A stretch of DNA of 64,000 nucleotides from Providencia rettgeri (GCA_900455085.1 UGTZ01000001.1:3254501-3318500); one strand, 5' to 3'. Positions 36,528 through 44,853 are shown, counted from the first letter of the stretch. The notes: generated by a model from the letters alone, not told the origin. Translations and numbers: made by a program.

Positions 36528-37250
36528 CTAAGTTCGAGAAATGGGCAAAGAGCCATTTTCTTTTGCTGATTTTATCCAAAGTCTAGAGCCATTTAGAGCG
36601 ATACCTAATAAAATTATATATTCTAAAGACATCGCATAAACACCTTGAATAAAGAAAATAACAATACTAATCACATTAATAATGACCCACAGTAGCCAGT
36701 TTTCTACATACTTACGCGTCATCAAGATCATTGCGACGACAGAAAGTATGGTCATTGCAGAATCCCAGAATGGGAATGCATCCGGTTCTATCGTAGGCAT
36801 CGCAAGGTTGGCACCAAACAGATTTAACAACTCGACTGCCCATCTTGCTAGTACGCCAAATACTGCATCAATATTAAATGTGAGATAAATAATAGCAACG
36901 ACTGAAATAACCAGTGTTATAGCCGCTTTTGGTAAGCTCAACCAACGAATTTTTAACTCTGCTTGCTGCGAACTGGTGACCCTACTCCATGCATACCAGC
37001 CATAAATATTGGCGACAAAGAAAAATATCTGTAGCAATAGATTTGCATATAGCTGAATTTGAAAGAAAATAACTGCAAACAGAGAAACGTTAATTAGCCC
37101 AAACAGATAATTAATCGTTTTTTCTAAGCTGGCAAGCAAGATACAAAGTAAGCCGGCAATGGTCCCCACGGCTTCAATGTAAGATAAATCATAAACTGAA
37201 CCCCATAGCGGGATCTGCACTAACGTATTGGCTGTACTAAAGAAATCCAT
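36528..37250 (-). CDS. pnuC: Nicotinamide riboside transporter
   Basis: PnuC imports nicotinamide riboside for NAD salvage. The 240-residue protein begins MDFFSTANTLVQIPLWGSVYDLSYIEA in the usual PnuC way, has about seven membrane helices and the substrate-site motif NIYGWYAWSR (Trp, Tyr). The second half carries WLLWVIINVISI, the typical closing helix. It follows nadA by 65 bases on the same strand; nadA-pnuC form one operon under NadR in enterobacteria. Confidence 0.96.
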   Translation of the reverse strand: MDFFSTANTLVQIPLWGSVYDLSYIEAVGTIAGLLCILLASLEKTINYLFGLINVSLFAVIFFQIQLYANLLLQIFFFVANIYGWYAWSRVTSSQQAELKIRWLSLPKAAITLVISVVAIIYLTFNIDAVFGVLARWAVELLNLFGANLAMPTIEPDAFPFWDSAMTILSVVAMILMTRKYVENWLLWVIINVISIVIFFIQGVYAMSLEYIILLGIALNGSRLWIKSAKENGSLPISRT

Positions 37251-37315
37251 CCCAAAAATCCTTTATAAGTGATCGTTAATGTTGTATTGCTCAGTACTTC
37301 ATTAAATTGAATTTA

Positions 37316-38356
37316 TTATTTTAGACTCTCTGCAAAATCTAGCATCTTATTTAATGGTCGTAATGCTTTTTCTCGTAATATCTCACTGACATGAATTTGA
37401 TGATCTTGCGTATTCCCTTCTAAAGCGTCAGCAATCGCTTTTAAGCCATTCATTGCCATCCAAGGGCAATGTGCACAAGTACGGCATGTAGCGCCCTCAC
37501 CCGCTGTTGGAGCGATGTAAAGCGTCTTCTCGGGGCAAGCTTGCTGCATTTTGTAAAAAATACCTTTATCCGTCGCCACTATCATCGATGGGTTAGGTAA
37601 ATTTTGTGCTGCTTTAATTAATTGACTTGTAGAACCAACCGCATCCGCTAGGTCGACAATCGCTTGGGGTGATTCAGGGTGCACCAATACCGCTGCTTCA
37701 GGGTATAGTGCTTTCATTTTTTCTAATGATTGCGTTTTAAATTCATCATGAACAATACAAGCCCCCTGCCAACACAGAATATCTGCCCCAGTTTGCTGTT
37801 GAACATAACGTCCGAGATGGCGGTCAGGAGCCCAAATAATTTTTTCACCTAAGCTGTCTAAGTGTTCAATCAATTCCACTGCCATACTTGAGGTCACAAC
37901 CCAATCAGCCCGAGCTTTAACTGCTGCAGAGGTATTGGCATACACCACTACGGTTCTATCTGGGTGCTCATCACAAAAACGGATAAACTCCGCTTCAGGA
38001 CAACCAATATCAAGGGAACATAGGGCTTCTAATGTCGGCATTAAGACTTGCTTTTCTGGGCTGAGAATTTTTGCAGTTTCGCCCATAAATTTCACCCCAG
38101 CAACAACCAAAGTTGATGCCGAATGCTTTGCACCAAAACGCGCCATTTCAAGAGAGTCTGCGACACAACCTCCCGTTTCTTCAGCCAATGCTTGAATTTC
38201 AGGGTCAGTATAGTAATGTGCAACGATCACCGCATTTTTTTCGACCAAAAGCGATTTGATCCGCTGCCGATAAAATGATTTTTCATCCGAGCTTAATCGT
38301 GTGGGTTTTGCTGGGAATGGATAAACTGACTGGTCAAAATCGATAAACACGCTCAT
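37316..38356 (-). CDS. nadA: Quinolinate synthase
   Basis: NadA condenses iminoaspartate with dihydroxyacetone phosphate to quinolinate, the second step of de novo NAD synthesis. The 346-residue protein carries the [4Fe-4S] cysteines: one in EALCSLDIGCP, one in ILCWQGACIVHDEF and the CRTCAHCPWMAMN block. VIVAHYYTDPEIQ near residue 43 is the substrate-site motif. Length matches E. coli (347). A NadR-like operator lies 73 bases before the ATG. Confidence 0.97.
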   Translation of the reverse strand: MSVFIDFDQSVYPFPAKPTRLSSDEKSFYRQRIKSLLVEKNAVIVAHYYTDPEIQALAEETGGCVADSLEMARFGAKHSASTLVVAGVKFMGETAKILSPEKQVLMPTLEALCSLDIGCPEAEFIRFCDEHPDRTVVVYANTSAAVKARADWVVTSSMAVELIEHLDSLGEKIIWAPDRHLGRYVQQQTGADILCWQGACIVHDEFKTQSLEKMKALYPEAAVLVHPESPQAIVDLADAVGSTSQLIKAAQNLPNPSMIVATDKGIFYKMQQACPEKTLYIAPTAGEGATCRTCAHCPWMAMNGLKAIADALEGNTQDHQIHVSEILREKALRPLNKMLDFAESLK

Positions 38357-38428
38357 TGGTTGCCTCTGTTTAGCAAAAAGCGATTTTAATAGTTAAACCA
38401 AGCTAAAAACCGCCTAAATTCACAATTT

Positions 38429-38446
38429 TGTTTTATATACTAAACA
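38429..38446 (-). promoter_or_regulatory. NadR operator upstream of nadA
   Basis: The 18 bases read TGTTTAGTATATAAAACA on the minus strand, matching the NadR box TGTTTA-N6-TAAACA with one mismatch. The position upstream of nadA is as expected for NAD-dependent repression of nadA-pnuC. Confidence 0.75.
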
Positions 38447-38637
38447 CGATACGCTAATTTGCTCAATAAGTCTTCACTATTTTTACTTATCTAGCATCAT
38501 TTCCTCCCCATTAGCGATTCTCCTCAAAGGATATACCCTGCATGAAAGCAAAAGTTGATTGCTCTTTGATTTATCAATAGATGGTGTTTAATTAAGAGGT
38601 TAACTTGTATATGTAATAAGGGTCGTACACGGTAATT

Positions 38638-38774
38638 TTATATCCCCCAATAATTCGGGTTGCGGGCAGGCGACAAGAAAAATAGACGGAGTGCATAGAT
38701 AAGCTCTGTGGGTCGACGAGCGTAGTCACTTATACCTCAACGAAATGCCCTGCAACTTGAAGAGTCACGGGTAT
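38638..38774. repeat. Long palindromic intergenic repeat element, copy 2
   Basis: Left end TTCGGGTTGCGGGCA (from 38654) is an imperfect reverse complement of the right end TGCCCTGCAACTTGAA (to 38762), with further TATcCCC/GGGTATA-like arms outside. Layout and end sequences match the element at 7751-7879 but the internal sequence differs. It occupies the gap between nadA and the orphan ORF at 38.9 kb. Confidence 0.7.
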
Positions 38775-38853
38775 AAATGTCATGAAATAAAAAAGCTACA
38801 ACCTGCCGACTTGTACTGTAGACAGGTATGATAAATCAAAGGAAAATATGCAA

Positions 38854-39699
38854 CTAATATATTGGTATAGGTAGAAAAATGGATTCTATAATATTATTAT
38901 GACTTACTATATTAGATAGAATTTTCTCTCTACTATAAAACCCTGAAATATTCTCGGTTAAATTTCCACTCTCAATATGTAATTCAGATTTTATTTTGTT
39001 TTCGTAACTAATAGCATCACCCTCTTTAGTACTATCGTGTATTAATTTATCACTCGACATATCCATTTTTTGCCTATACTCAGTAATAATTTCAAGTTCA
39101 TCATTCTCAGCATTATTAATCTCTAATTCCTCATCCGATTGTTTATATTGCTGTAAACTTCCTATCGAATAAGATATATCACTTGCAGTGTATCTTAAAT
39201 TAGCCAAGGAAGAGTGAAAAGTTAAAGTATATTCTTTAGCATCAGTGATCAACTGGCTAACCTTCGAGTCAAACGTGGATAACAATCTGTGTAATCTAGA
39301 ACTAATGGATGGATAATTACGAATGCTTTCTGTCACATTGTCATAACACTCAGCGATATTTGGTGTAATGTTTTTTATCTCTTCTGGGTTTTCAATATAA
39401 AAGCGCAATTTATCTTGTAGTTGCTGATATTTATCTAGAGCATTCTTAACGGTATGAATATAAATTTTAACTCTATCAATATATATTTTAGATTGAATAT
39501 ATTCAACATATGTTAGTTTACTTTCCAACTTATAACTTTCGGCAAGGAATATACTCTCGTGTTCAGTTTCTATTTTTAATGTTTGTTCAGTTAATGTATC
39601 TAGTTCTACATGAAGTTCTTTTATATTTCCACTTATGGATTCATGATAATCTTTTAATTCCAAAAGATTATCATCTCGTTTTGATATACTTATTTTCAT
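38854..39699 (-). CDS. Orphan coiled-coil protein of unknown function
   Basis: The 281-residue protein has an AGGGAG ribosome site before MKISISKRDDNLLELKDY. Residues about 10-110 and 150-210 are rich in Glu, Lys, Leu and Ile with heptad-like spacing, suggesting long helices or coiled coils; the C-terminal end (ESIFLPIPIY) is hydrophobic. There is no signal peptide or clear membrane segment. I do not recognise it and it is not clearly related to the orphan at 33.8 kb, though both are AT-rich single genes between housekeeping operons. An effector or toxin-like role is conceivable but unproven. Confidence 0.7.
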   Translation of the reverse strand: MKISISKRDDNLLELKDYHESISGNIKELHVELDTLTEQTLKIETEHESIFLAESYKLESKLTYVEYIQSKIYIDRVKIYIHTVKNALDKYQQLQDKLRFYIENPEEIKNITPNIAECYDNVTESIRNYPSISSRLHRLLSTFDSKVSQLITDAKEYTLTFHSSLANLRYTASDISYSIGSLQQYKQSDEELEINNAENDELEIITEYRQKMDMSSDKLIHDSTKEGDAISYENKIKSELHIESGNLTENISGFYSREKILSNIVSHNNIIESIFLPIPIY

Positions 39700-40109
39700 T
39701 TTAACTCCCTTTAAAAAAATAAATGATAATTTGATAAGAAATAAAATTCAAATTTTATTTTAATATATAATAAGGGAGACAATAATTTATAAATATAGTT
39801 ACAGATAATAAAAAACAGCGTAAGTTCAGGGGACTTTCACAAAAAGTAAAATTTAAATTAAGTTTACATTAGTGATATCACCATGGTACTTTTTTCCGTC
39901 CCCATGTTTAACACAATGTGCTTTTCGCAATTAAGGCAATTTTGGTACTAACACAGCTTAAATTCTGTCACATCACCTATAAACGCTAACAATTTTCCCT
40001 CACTTCGAAAAAAACTTGGGCATTTAAGTAGTTTTTTGCGTCTGAAGCTTCGCTTTTCTGCCTCTTTATCGGTATCTTAGCCATCCTTACTTAATTCATT
40101 AGGTCAGTT
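39700..40109. other. Gap of about 410 bases upstream of the nucleotidyltransferase gene
   Basis: No gene is supported. The left 100 bases are AT-rich and should carry the promoter of the minus-strand orphan; the right part should promote the plus-strand nucleotidyltransferase. No clear promoter hexamers or repeats stand out. Confidence 0.4.
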
Positions 40110-40988
40110 ATGGAATCACCTGCATTATTAATCAATAAAATTATTTCAGTTTCATTGCTCGATCCAAGAATTGAAGCTGTGGTATTAACCGGCTCTCGCG
40201 GGCGAGATCAACATGTTGATAGTTATTCCGATATTGATATCGAGCTGATCGGCCACGGTACATCTGAAATATTCAATCAGAAGTCTTGGATAAATCAGTT
40301 TGGTGGACCTATGGTTGCCCTTCATTTGCTAAATCTTGAAGAGGATGCCCCTGATTGGCCAACTTGCTTGGTGATCTTTGAAGAAGGCCGCAAAGTGGAT
40401 TTCACTTTTGCTGAGCCTGAGCGATTATCTAAGATGAAGCAGCAAGGTTTAGATACGACATTTTCCCGTGGTTTTACTGTATTACTCGATAAAACAGGGA
40501 TCACTGAAGGCTTACCTGAAAGTGCTAACCAACAAGTATTTGCTCCTCCTCAATTAACAATATCGCAATTCGCTGACGTTGTATCTGATTTTTGGCATGA
40601 AGCACATCAAGCTACCATTGCTTTAACACGAGATGAGTTGTGGGTCGCATGGTCAAGAAGTGCGGATATGAAACAGTATTTTTTAACGCTGCTAGAACGC
40701 CTTGTTTCTTTACAAGGTGGACATGTTTGGTATAAAGGACGCAACTACCATGAGTGGATGCCTAAACCTTATATCGAGGCATTGGAGGTTATTTTTAATT
40801 GTGGAACGGCTCAAAGCGCCGCATTGTCTCTTCAGTGTTTAATGCGCTGCTTTAAAGATGTAACTATTGAGCTCGCTAGCCTTCAAAGATTTGATAATAT
40901 GCAGATTATGGCTGAGAAAATGCAAGAACTACTTATTGGTATTTTGCAGGATAACGCCTTACTTCCAGAAACTGGTGAAATAAGATAA
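40110..40988 (+). CDS. ANT(6)-type aminoglycoside 6-adenylyltransferase family protein
   Basis: Enzymes of this family transfer AMP from ATP to the 6-OH of streptomycin. The 292-residue protein has the nucleotidyltransferase motif TGSRGRDQHVDSYSDIDIEL (Gly28-Ser29, Asp41 and Asp43 as metal ligands) and a third acidic residue in KVDFTFAEPER. The C-terminal part, with SRSADMKQYFLTLLERL and a GHVWYKGRN segment, matches the helical aminoglycoside-binding half. The length is normal. No mobile element adjoins it and base composition resembles the backbone, so it looks like a resident chromosomal gene. Whether it confers resistance cannot be told. Confidence 0.82.
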   Translation: MESPALLINKIISVSLLDPRIEAVVLTGSRGRDQHVDSYSDIDIELIGHGTSEIFNQKSWINQFGGPMVALHLLNLEEDAPDWPTCLVIFEEGRKVDFTFAEPERLSKMKQQGLDTTFSRGFTVLLDKTGITEGLPESANQQVFAPPQLTISQFADVVSDFWHEAHQATIALTRDELWVAWSRSADMKQYFLTLLERLVSLQGGHVWYKGRNYHEWMPKPYIEALEVIFNCGTAQSAALSLQCLMRCFKDVTIELASLQRFDNMQIMAEKMQELLIGILQDNALLPETGEIR

Positions 40989-41090
40989 ATAAAGTACAGC
41001 AAAGGAATGCAGTGCTTTCATTGTCGAGATATAACTTGACGACTGAGTGTTTACTGAATTGGGAACTGAATGCTAAGGCTGGACTTGAGA

Positions 41091-41158
41091 TGGTGGGTCG
41101 TGCAGGATTTAAATCCTTCGGATTTACCCTACGGGCTGAACCTGCAACCAGCTTATCG
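41091..41158 (-). other. tRNA-Lys 3'-half remnant with T-loop insertion, unit 1
   Basis: On the minus strand the piece contains the T-arm GCAGGTTCA...AATCCTGC and the acceptor end ACGACCCACCA of tRNA-Lys. The T-loop carries an insertion that folds into two small hairpins (GCCC-GTA-GGG-like and AAATCC-GAA-GGATTT). The D-arm and anticodon arm are absent. It lies inside a 132-base tandem repeat. Confidence 0.6.
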
Positions 41159-41222
41159 AGGTATGGCTTAACGATTGAGTATTTACTGAATTGGGAACTG
41201 AATGCTAAGGCTGGACTTGAGA

Positions 41223-41290
41223 TGGTGGGCCGTGCAGGATTTAAATCCTTCGGATTTACCCTACGGGCTGAACCTGCAACCAGCTTATCG
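41223..41290 (-). other. tRNA-Lys 3'-half remnant with T-loop insertion, unit 2
   Basis: This is the second copy of the remnant described at 41091, with one change in the acceptor strand (GGCCG for GGTCG on the plus strand). It retains the CCA end and both inserted hairpins but no D-arm or anticodon arm. Confidence 0.6.
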
Positions 41291-41335
41291 AGGTATGACT
41301 TAGCGACTGAATGTTTACTTGGATTGATATTGAGA

Positions 41336-41411
41336 TGGTGGGTCGTGCAGGATTCGAACCTGCGACCAATTGATTAAAAGTCAACTGCTCTACCAACTGA
41401 GCTAACGACCC
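41336..41411 (-). tRNA. tRNA-Lys (anticodon TTT)
   Basis: A 76-base gene including encoded CCA. On the minus strand it begins GGGTCGTTAGCTCAGTTGG, has the anticodon loop CTTTTAA, and the T-arm GCAGGTTCGAATCCTGC. All four arms pair properly. It matches enterobacterial tRNA-Lys and lies in the nadA-cpoB interval where E. coli has its lys/val tRNA cluster. Confidence 0.97.
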
Positions 41412-41437
41412 ATCTTTGGGATTACTTAATTACTTGT

Positions 41438-41534
41438 TTGTGCAGGATTTTAAGTTCTTCGAACTTCCCCTTACGGGCCGAACCTGCAACCATCTTGTAA
41501 AACTTAAATATTCTACCGACTGAGCTAACGACCT
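41438..41534 (-). other. Degenerate tRNA-Lys copy with T-loop hairpin insertion
   Basis: The D-arm (GTTAGCTCAGTCGGTAGA) is intact but the anticodon arm is altered, with G replacing the invariant U33 position. The T-arm GCAGGTTCG is followed by an insertion that folds into CCC-type and AAGTTC/GAACTT hairpins before AATCCTGCAC. The acceptor 3' strand and CCA are missing. It lies between two intact tRNA-Lys genes. Probably not a functional tRNA. Confidence 0.6.
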
Positions 41535-41571
41535 ATCTGGATTACTTCTTTTTGCTACTATAGGTTTTAGA

Positions 41572-41647
41572 TGGTGGGTCGTGCAGGATTCGAACCTGCG
41601 ACCAATTGATTAAAAGTCAACTGCTCTACCAACTGAGCTAACGACCC
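41572..41647 (-). tRNA. tRNA-Lys (anticodon TTT)
   Basis: A second 76-base copy identical to that at 41336-41411 including the CCA end. It is separated from the next intact copy by about 37 bases. Confidence 0.97.
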
Positions 41648-41684
41648 ATCTGGATTACTTCTTTTTGCTACTATAGGTTTTAGA

Positions 41685-41760
41685 TGGTGGGTCGTGCAGG
41701 ATTCGAACCTGCGACCAATTGATTAAAAGTCAACTGCTCTACCGACTGAGCTAACGACCC
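41685..41760 (-). tRNA. tRNA-Lys (anticodon TTT)
   Basis: A third 76-base copy with encoded CCA; it differs from the others by one base in the D-arm (CAGTCGG for CAGTTGG). It is the intact copy nearest to the array promoter. Confidence 0.97.
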
Positions 41761-41793
41761 ATCTAAAAATCTTTTCTAACTAATCACAGTTCA

Positions 41794-41862
41794 TTACCCT
41801 TCGGGTTGAACCTGCAACCAGCTTGTAAAACTCAAATATTCTACCGACTGAGCTAACGACCC
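41794..41862 (-). other. Degenerate tRNA-Lys 5' part, promoter-proximal
   Basis: The minus strand reads GGGTCGTTAGCTCAGTCGG and a D-arm as in tRNA-Lys, then an altered anticodon arm with loop AGTTTTA (G in place of U33) and GCAGGTTCAACCCGAAGGGT, where a small CCC/GGG hairpin replaces the rest of the T-arm. No acceptor 3' strand or CCA is present. It is the first tRNA-like unit after the promoter. Confidence 0.6.
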
Positions 41863-41944
41863 ATCTAAAACAATATTTCTAACTAAATTTCTTTTTGTCT
41901 TTCGAGATTCTTGGCTAACCGTATTCTCGTATCAACGGCGGCTT

Positions 41945-41972
41945 ATATTACTGATTTCTGACGAGGGTGCAA
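41945..41972 (-). promoter_or_regulatory. Probable promoter of the tRNA-Lys array
   Basis: Minus-strand hexamers TTGCAC and TAATAT are separated by 16 bases and followed by a discriminator rich in G and C (AAGCCGCCG), typical of stable RNA promoters. The predicted start lies about 75 bases before the first tRNA-like unit. Confidence 0.6.
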
Positions 41973-42017
41973 TGATTTTTTTTGCAAAAAAAGATTAAAT
42001 GCACACTTATCATACTG

Positions 42018-42056
42018 ATAACCCCGAAATATTCGGTAATATGGCTTCGGGGTTAT
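42018..42056 (-). terminator. Hairpin after cpoB
   Basis: An 11-bp perfect stem (ATAACCCCGAA / TTCGGGGTTAT) starts 4 bases past the cpoB stop. No T-run follows, so it may protect the 3' end or cooperate with Rho. Confidence 0.45.
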
Positions 42057-42059
42057 AAA

Positions 42060-42851
42060 TTAAAGTGTACTCAGCTTTTTTTCGGCTAATTTTGAACCAG
42101 CACTGTTTGGATATTGTTTCAACACCTGTTGGTAAACAGCTTTTGCTTTATCTTTCTGTCCCTTATCTTGCATGATCAGCCCAACTTTATATAAGGCTTC
42201 GCTGCTTTTTTGGGATTTAGGATATTGCTTAACTACAGTTGCGAAATAAAAAGCAGCATCGTCTTTGCTACCTTTATTGTAGTTTAACTGCCCCAACCAA
42301 TAATTGGCGTTAGATTGATACCCAGACTTAGGATAGGCTTTAACAAAGCCTTGTAATGCCCCTATTGCCTGATCAATTTGAGCTTTGGATTTGCTTTCCA
42401 TCGCTAATTTGACTGCAGCATTGTAATCATCTTTCTCATTCCCACCTGTATTAGCAGCTGCCGTAGGTGCCGTTGAGGAAGGTGATGCGTTTGATGCACT
42501 AGTGTCAGGTGTTGTTGCATCACCTGAAGTTGCTGAGTTTCCACCGCCTGCATTGTCTAATTGCATGTATAAATCTTTCTGGCGCTCAATGACTTGATTC
42601 AATTTGTATTCACTTTCTTGAATCTGACCACGTAACATGTCGATGTCGCGTTGGTTGTCAGCGAGTTGTTGTTGGATTTGATACATGATTTGACCTTGAG
42701 AGCTAACTGCTGTCTCAAGTTGGGTAAGGCGATCTGTTGTTGAACCAGATCCGACATTGTTGATTGGCGCTTGGGCAATAGCGGCCCAAGGGGCCGCTAC
42801 GCCAACCAATAACGACAGACCGACTAGTAAGTGTCTGAAGTTACTGTTCAT
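42060..42851 (-). CDS. cpoB: Cell division coordinator CpoB (YbgF)
   Basis: CpoB is a periplasmic TolA-binding protein that links Tol function to PBP1B and septal peptidoglycan synthesis. The 263-residue precursor (E. coli 263) has a signal peptide ending near GVAAPWAAIA, an N-terminal coiled coil (SQGQIMYQIQQQLADNQRDI), a Ser/Thr/Ala-rich linker and C-terminal TPR repeats (YWLGQLNYNKGSKDDAAFYF, ALYKVGLIMQDKGQKDKA). It is the last gene of tol-pal, 22 bases after pal. Confidence 0.95.
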   Translation of the reverse strand: MNSNFRHLLVGLSLLVGVAAPWAAIAQAPINNVGSGSTTDRLTQLETAVSSQGQIMYQIQQQLADNQRDIDMLRGQIQESEYKLNQVIERQKDLYMQLDNAGGGNSATSGDATTPDTSASNASPSSTAPTAAANTGGNEKDDYNAAVKLAMESKSKAQIDQAIGALQGFVKAYPKSGYQSNANYWLGQLNYNKGSKDDAAFYFATVVKQYPKSQKSSEALYKVGLIMQDKGQKDKAKAVYQQVLKQYPNSAGSKLAEKKLSTL

Positions 42852-42873
42852 AATAGATAATTTCGCTTATCTA

Positions 42874-43371
42874 TTAGTATGCAATGACTGCACGACGGTT
42901 TTTCGCGTAGTCTGCTTCAGTGTGACCTAACACAGCTGGTTTTTCTTTACCGTAAGAAACCAGTGAAACTTGGTCACCAGAAACACCTTTGCTTTGCAGG
43001 TACATTTTAACTGCATTAGCACGACGCTCGCCCAGCGCGATGTTGTATTCTGGAGTACCACGCTCATCCGCATGACCTTCAACAACAACACGTACAGATG
43101 GGTTGCTACGCAGGAATGCTGCGTGTGCATCTAACATTTCAGCGTATTCTGGAGATACGTTGTATTTGTCAAAGCCAAAGTAAACAGTGTTGTTTTGTTG
43201 CAGCTGTTCCATTTGCTGACGTGCCAGCTCTTCCGCAGACAGACCAGTGTTAGTTTGGTTAGTAGAAGTATCTACGCCATCTTGGTCATTGTTTTTGTTA
43301 GAGCTACAAGCTGCGACTGCCATGATTGGTAACGCGATCATCAGCCCTTTAAGCACTTTATTCAGTTGCAT
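42874..43371 (-). CDS. pal: Peptidoglycan-associated lipoprotein Pal
   Basis: Pal anchors the outer membrane to peptidoglycan and works with Tol during division. From the ATG at 43371 the 165-residue precursor has a lipoprotein signal ending AVAAC (Cys22) and a C-terminal OmpA-like domain with VEGHADERGTPEYNIALGER, which binds diaminopimelate. A longer frame to 43398 would add residues before the signal and is not supported. It lies between tolB and cpoB. Confidence 0.96.
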   Translation of the reverse strand: MQLNKVLKGLMIALPIMAVAACSSNKNNDQDGVDTSTNQTNTGLSAEELARQQMEQLQQNNTVYFGFDKYNVSPEYAEMLDAHAAFLRSNPSVRVVVEGHADERGTPEYNIALGERRANAVKMYLQSKGVSGDQVSLVSYGKEKPAVLGHTEADYAKNRRAVIAY

Positions 43372-43414
43372 CGTTTTGATCCTTAATATTTTTGCCACAC
43401 ATTATTATTATGCA

Positions 43415-44707
43415 TCACAGATACGGCGACCAGGCAGGGAATTTAACCTGTCCATCGGTAGCCGGAAGACGCGCTTTGAAACGCCCGTCGGTCGAAACTA
43501 GCTGCAATATAGTCCCCAAGCCTTGAGAGGAGCTATAAATTACCATAGTGCCGTTAGGTGCGATACTCGGCGTTTCATCTAGGAACGTTTTCGTTAAAAA
43601 TTCAACGTTGTTCGTTGCCAGATCTTGTTTGGCGACATGTTGCTGACCGCCGCCGGAGCTGACCATCACTAAGAAAGTACCATCCGGGCTAACATCAGCA
43701 TCCTGATTTTGTGATCCTTCCCAGGAAACACGTTCAGGGCTGCCACCATTAATATTCATTTTATAAATCTGCGGACGTCCCGCCTGATCTGAAGTATAGA
43801 CTAAAGTTTGGCTATCTGGCATCCAGCTTGGTTCCGTATTGTTACTACGGCCATCTGTCACCTGACGAATTTGCCCACTCGCTAAGTCCATAACATATAA
43901 ATTCAGGCTGCCTGTCTTAGACAGTGCAAATGCCAATTTTGTGCCATCTGGAGAGAATGCAGGTGCCCCATTATGACGTGGGAATGATGCTACCTGACGA
44001 ACTGCTCCTGTTGATAACGTTTGAATGACAAGTGCTGAACTACCGCTTTCAAATGTAACATAAGCCAATTTCTCACCATCTGGTGACCATGCTGGCGACA
44101 TCAAAGGTTCTGGTGAACGGTGAACCGTAAACTGGTTAAAACCGTCATAATCAGAAACTCGTAATTCATATGGATACTGACCGCCTTTGTTAACAACAAT
44201 ATAAGCAATGCGCGTACGGAATGCGCCACGAATACCTGTTAATTTTTCAAAGACTTCGTCACTTGCAGTATGCGCTGCATAACGTAACCATTCTTTGGTT
44301 ACTTTATATTGGTTCTGAGATAAAACAGCACCTGGGTTAGCCGCAACATCAACTAACTGATAGCTAACGACAAAGCTACCATCTGCTGCTGGCTGTACCT
44401 GCCCCACAACAACAGCATTAATACCTAATGCTGTCCACGCTTCAGGAATCACTTCAGAAGCGGTACCAGGTTGTTGAGGCATGCGGCTTGGCTCGATAGG
44501 GTTAAATTTCCCGCTATTGCGTAAATCAGCGCCTACTATTTGGCCGACTTCTTGTGGTGGTGCACCCGCACCTGACCATTTAAACGGCACTACGCCAATA
44601 GGTTGAGCTGAATTAACACCTTCAGTGATCTCAATACGTATTTCAGCCTGAGCCACTGTCGCCCATAGCATTAGGAACCCTAAAACTACTTTAAAAGCCT
44701 GCTTCAT
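43415..44707 (-). CDS. tolB: Tol-Pal system beta-propeller protein TolB
   Basis: TolB is a periplasmic protein that binds Pal and TolA and releases Pal from peptidoglycan. The 430-residue precursor (E. coli 430) has a signal peptide cut after ATVAQA, an N-terminal domain starting EIRIEITEG, and a six-bladed propeller with repeats such as SPAWSPDGEKLAYVTFESG and APAFSPDGTKLAFALSKTG. It follows tolA by 146 bases on the minus strand. Confidence 0.97.
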   Translation of the reverse strand: MKQAFKVVLGFLMLWATVAQAEIRIEITEGVNSAQPIGVVPFKWSGAGAPPQEVGQIVGADLRNSGKFNPIEPSRMPQQPGTASEVIPEAWTALGINAVVVGQVQPAADGSFVVSYQLVDVAANPGAVLSQNQYKVTKEWLRYAAHTASDEVFEKLTGIRGAFRTRIAYIVVNKGGQYPYELRVSDYDGFNQFTVHRSPEPLMSPAWSPDGEKLAYVTFESGSSALVIQTLSTGAVRQVASFPRHNGAPAFSPDGTKLAFALSKTGSLNLYVMDLASGQIRQVTDGRSNNTEPSWMPDSQTLVYTSDQAGRPQIYKMNINGGSPERVSWEGSQNQDADVSPDGTFLVMVSSGGGQQHVAKQDLATNNVEFLTKTFLDETPSIAPNGTMVIYSSSQGLGTILQLVSTDGRFKARLPATDGQVKFPAWSPYL

Positions 44708-44853
44708 TCTTATCTCCCTTACTGCGGATTATTTACTACCGCAATAATTCGCTGAATTTTAACAAAGGTATAATAACAAAACTAGATACCACACAAACTA
44801 TTTATGCTATTGCCTTAATAATATCAATACAGACTGCTCTGAGTTATTGAAAA

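Larger units (their letters stand above)
41051..41310. repeat. Two tandem copies of a 132-bp unit containing tRNA-Lys remnants
   Basis: The block starting TTACTGAATTGGGAACTGAA occurs at 41051 and again at 41183, exactly 132 bases apart and almost identical over the whole period. A third, partial copy of its right end runs into the first intact tRNA-Lys. The period is a multiple of three, which creates a misleading repetitive open frame on the plus strand. Confidence 0.9.

Noticed and set aside
41012..41377. A 121-codon repetitive plus-strand ORF over the tRNA array
   Set aside because: The repetition arises because the 132-bp DNA repeat is a multiple of three. The frame covers tRNA remnants on the other strand and runs into an intact tRNA-Lys.
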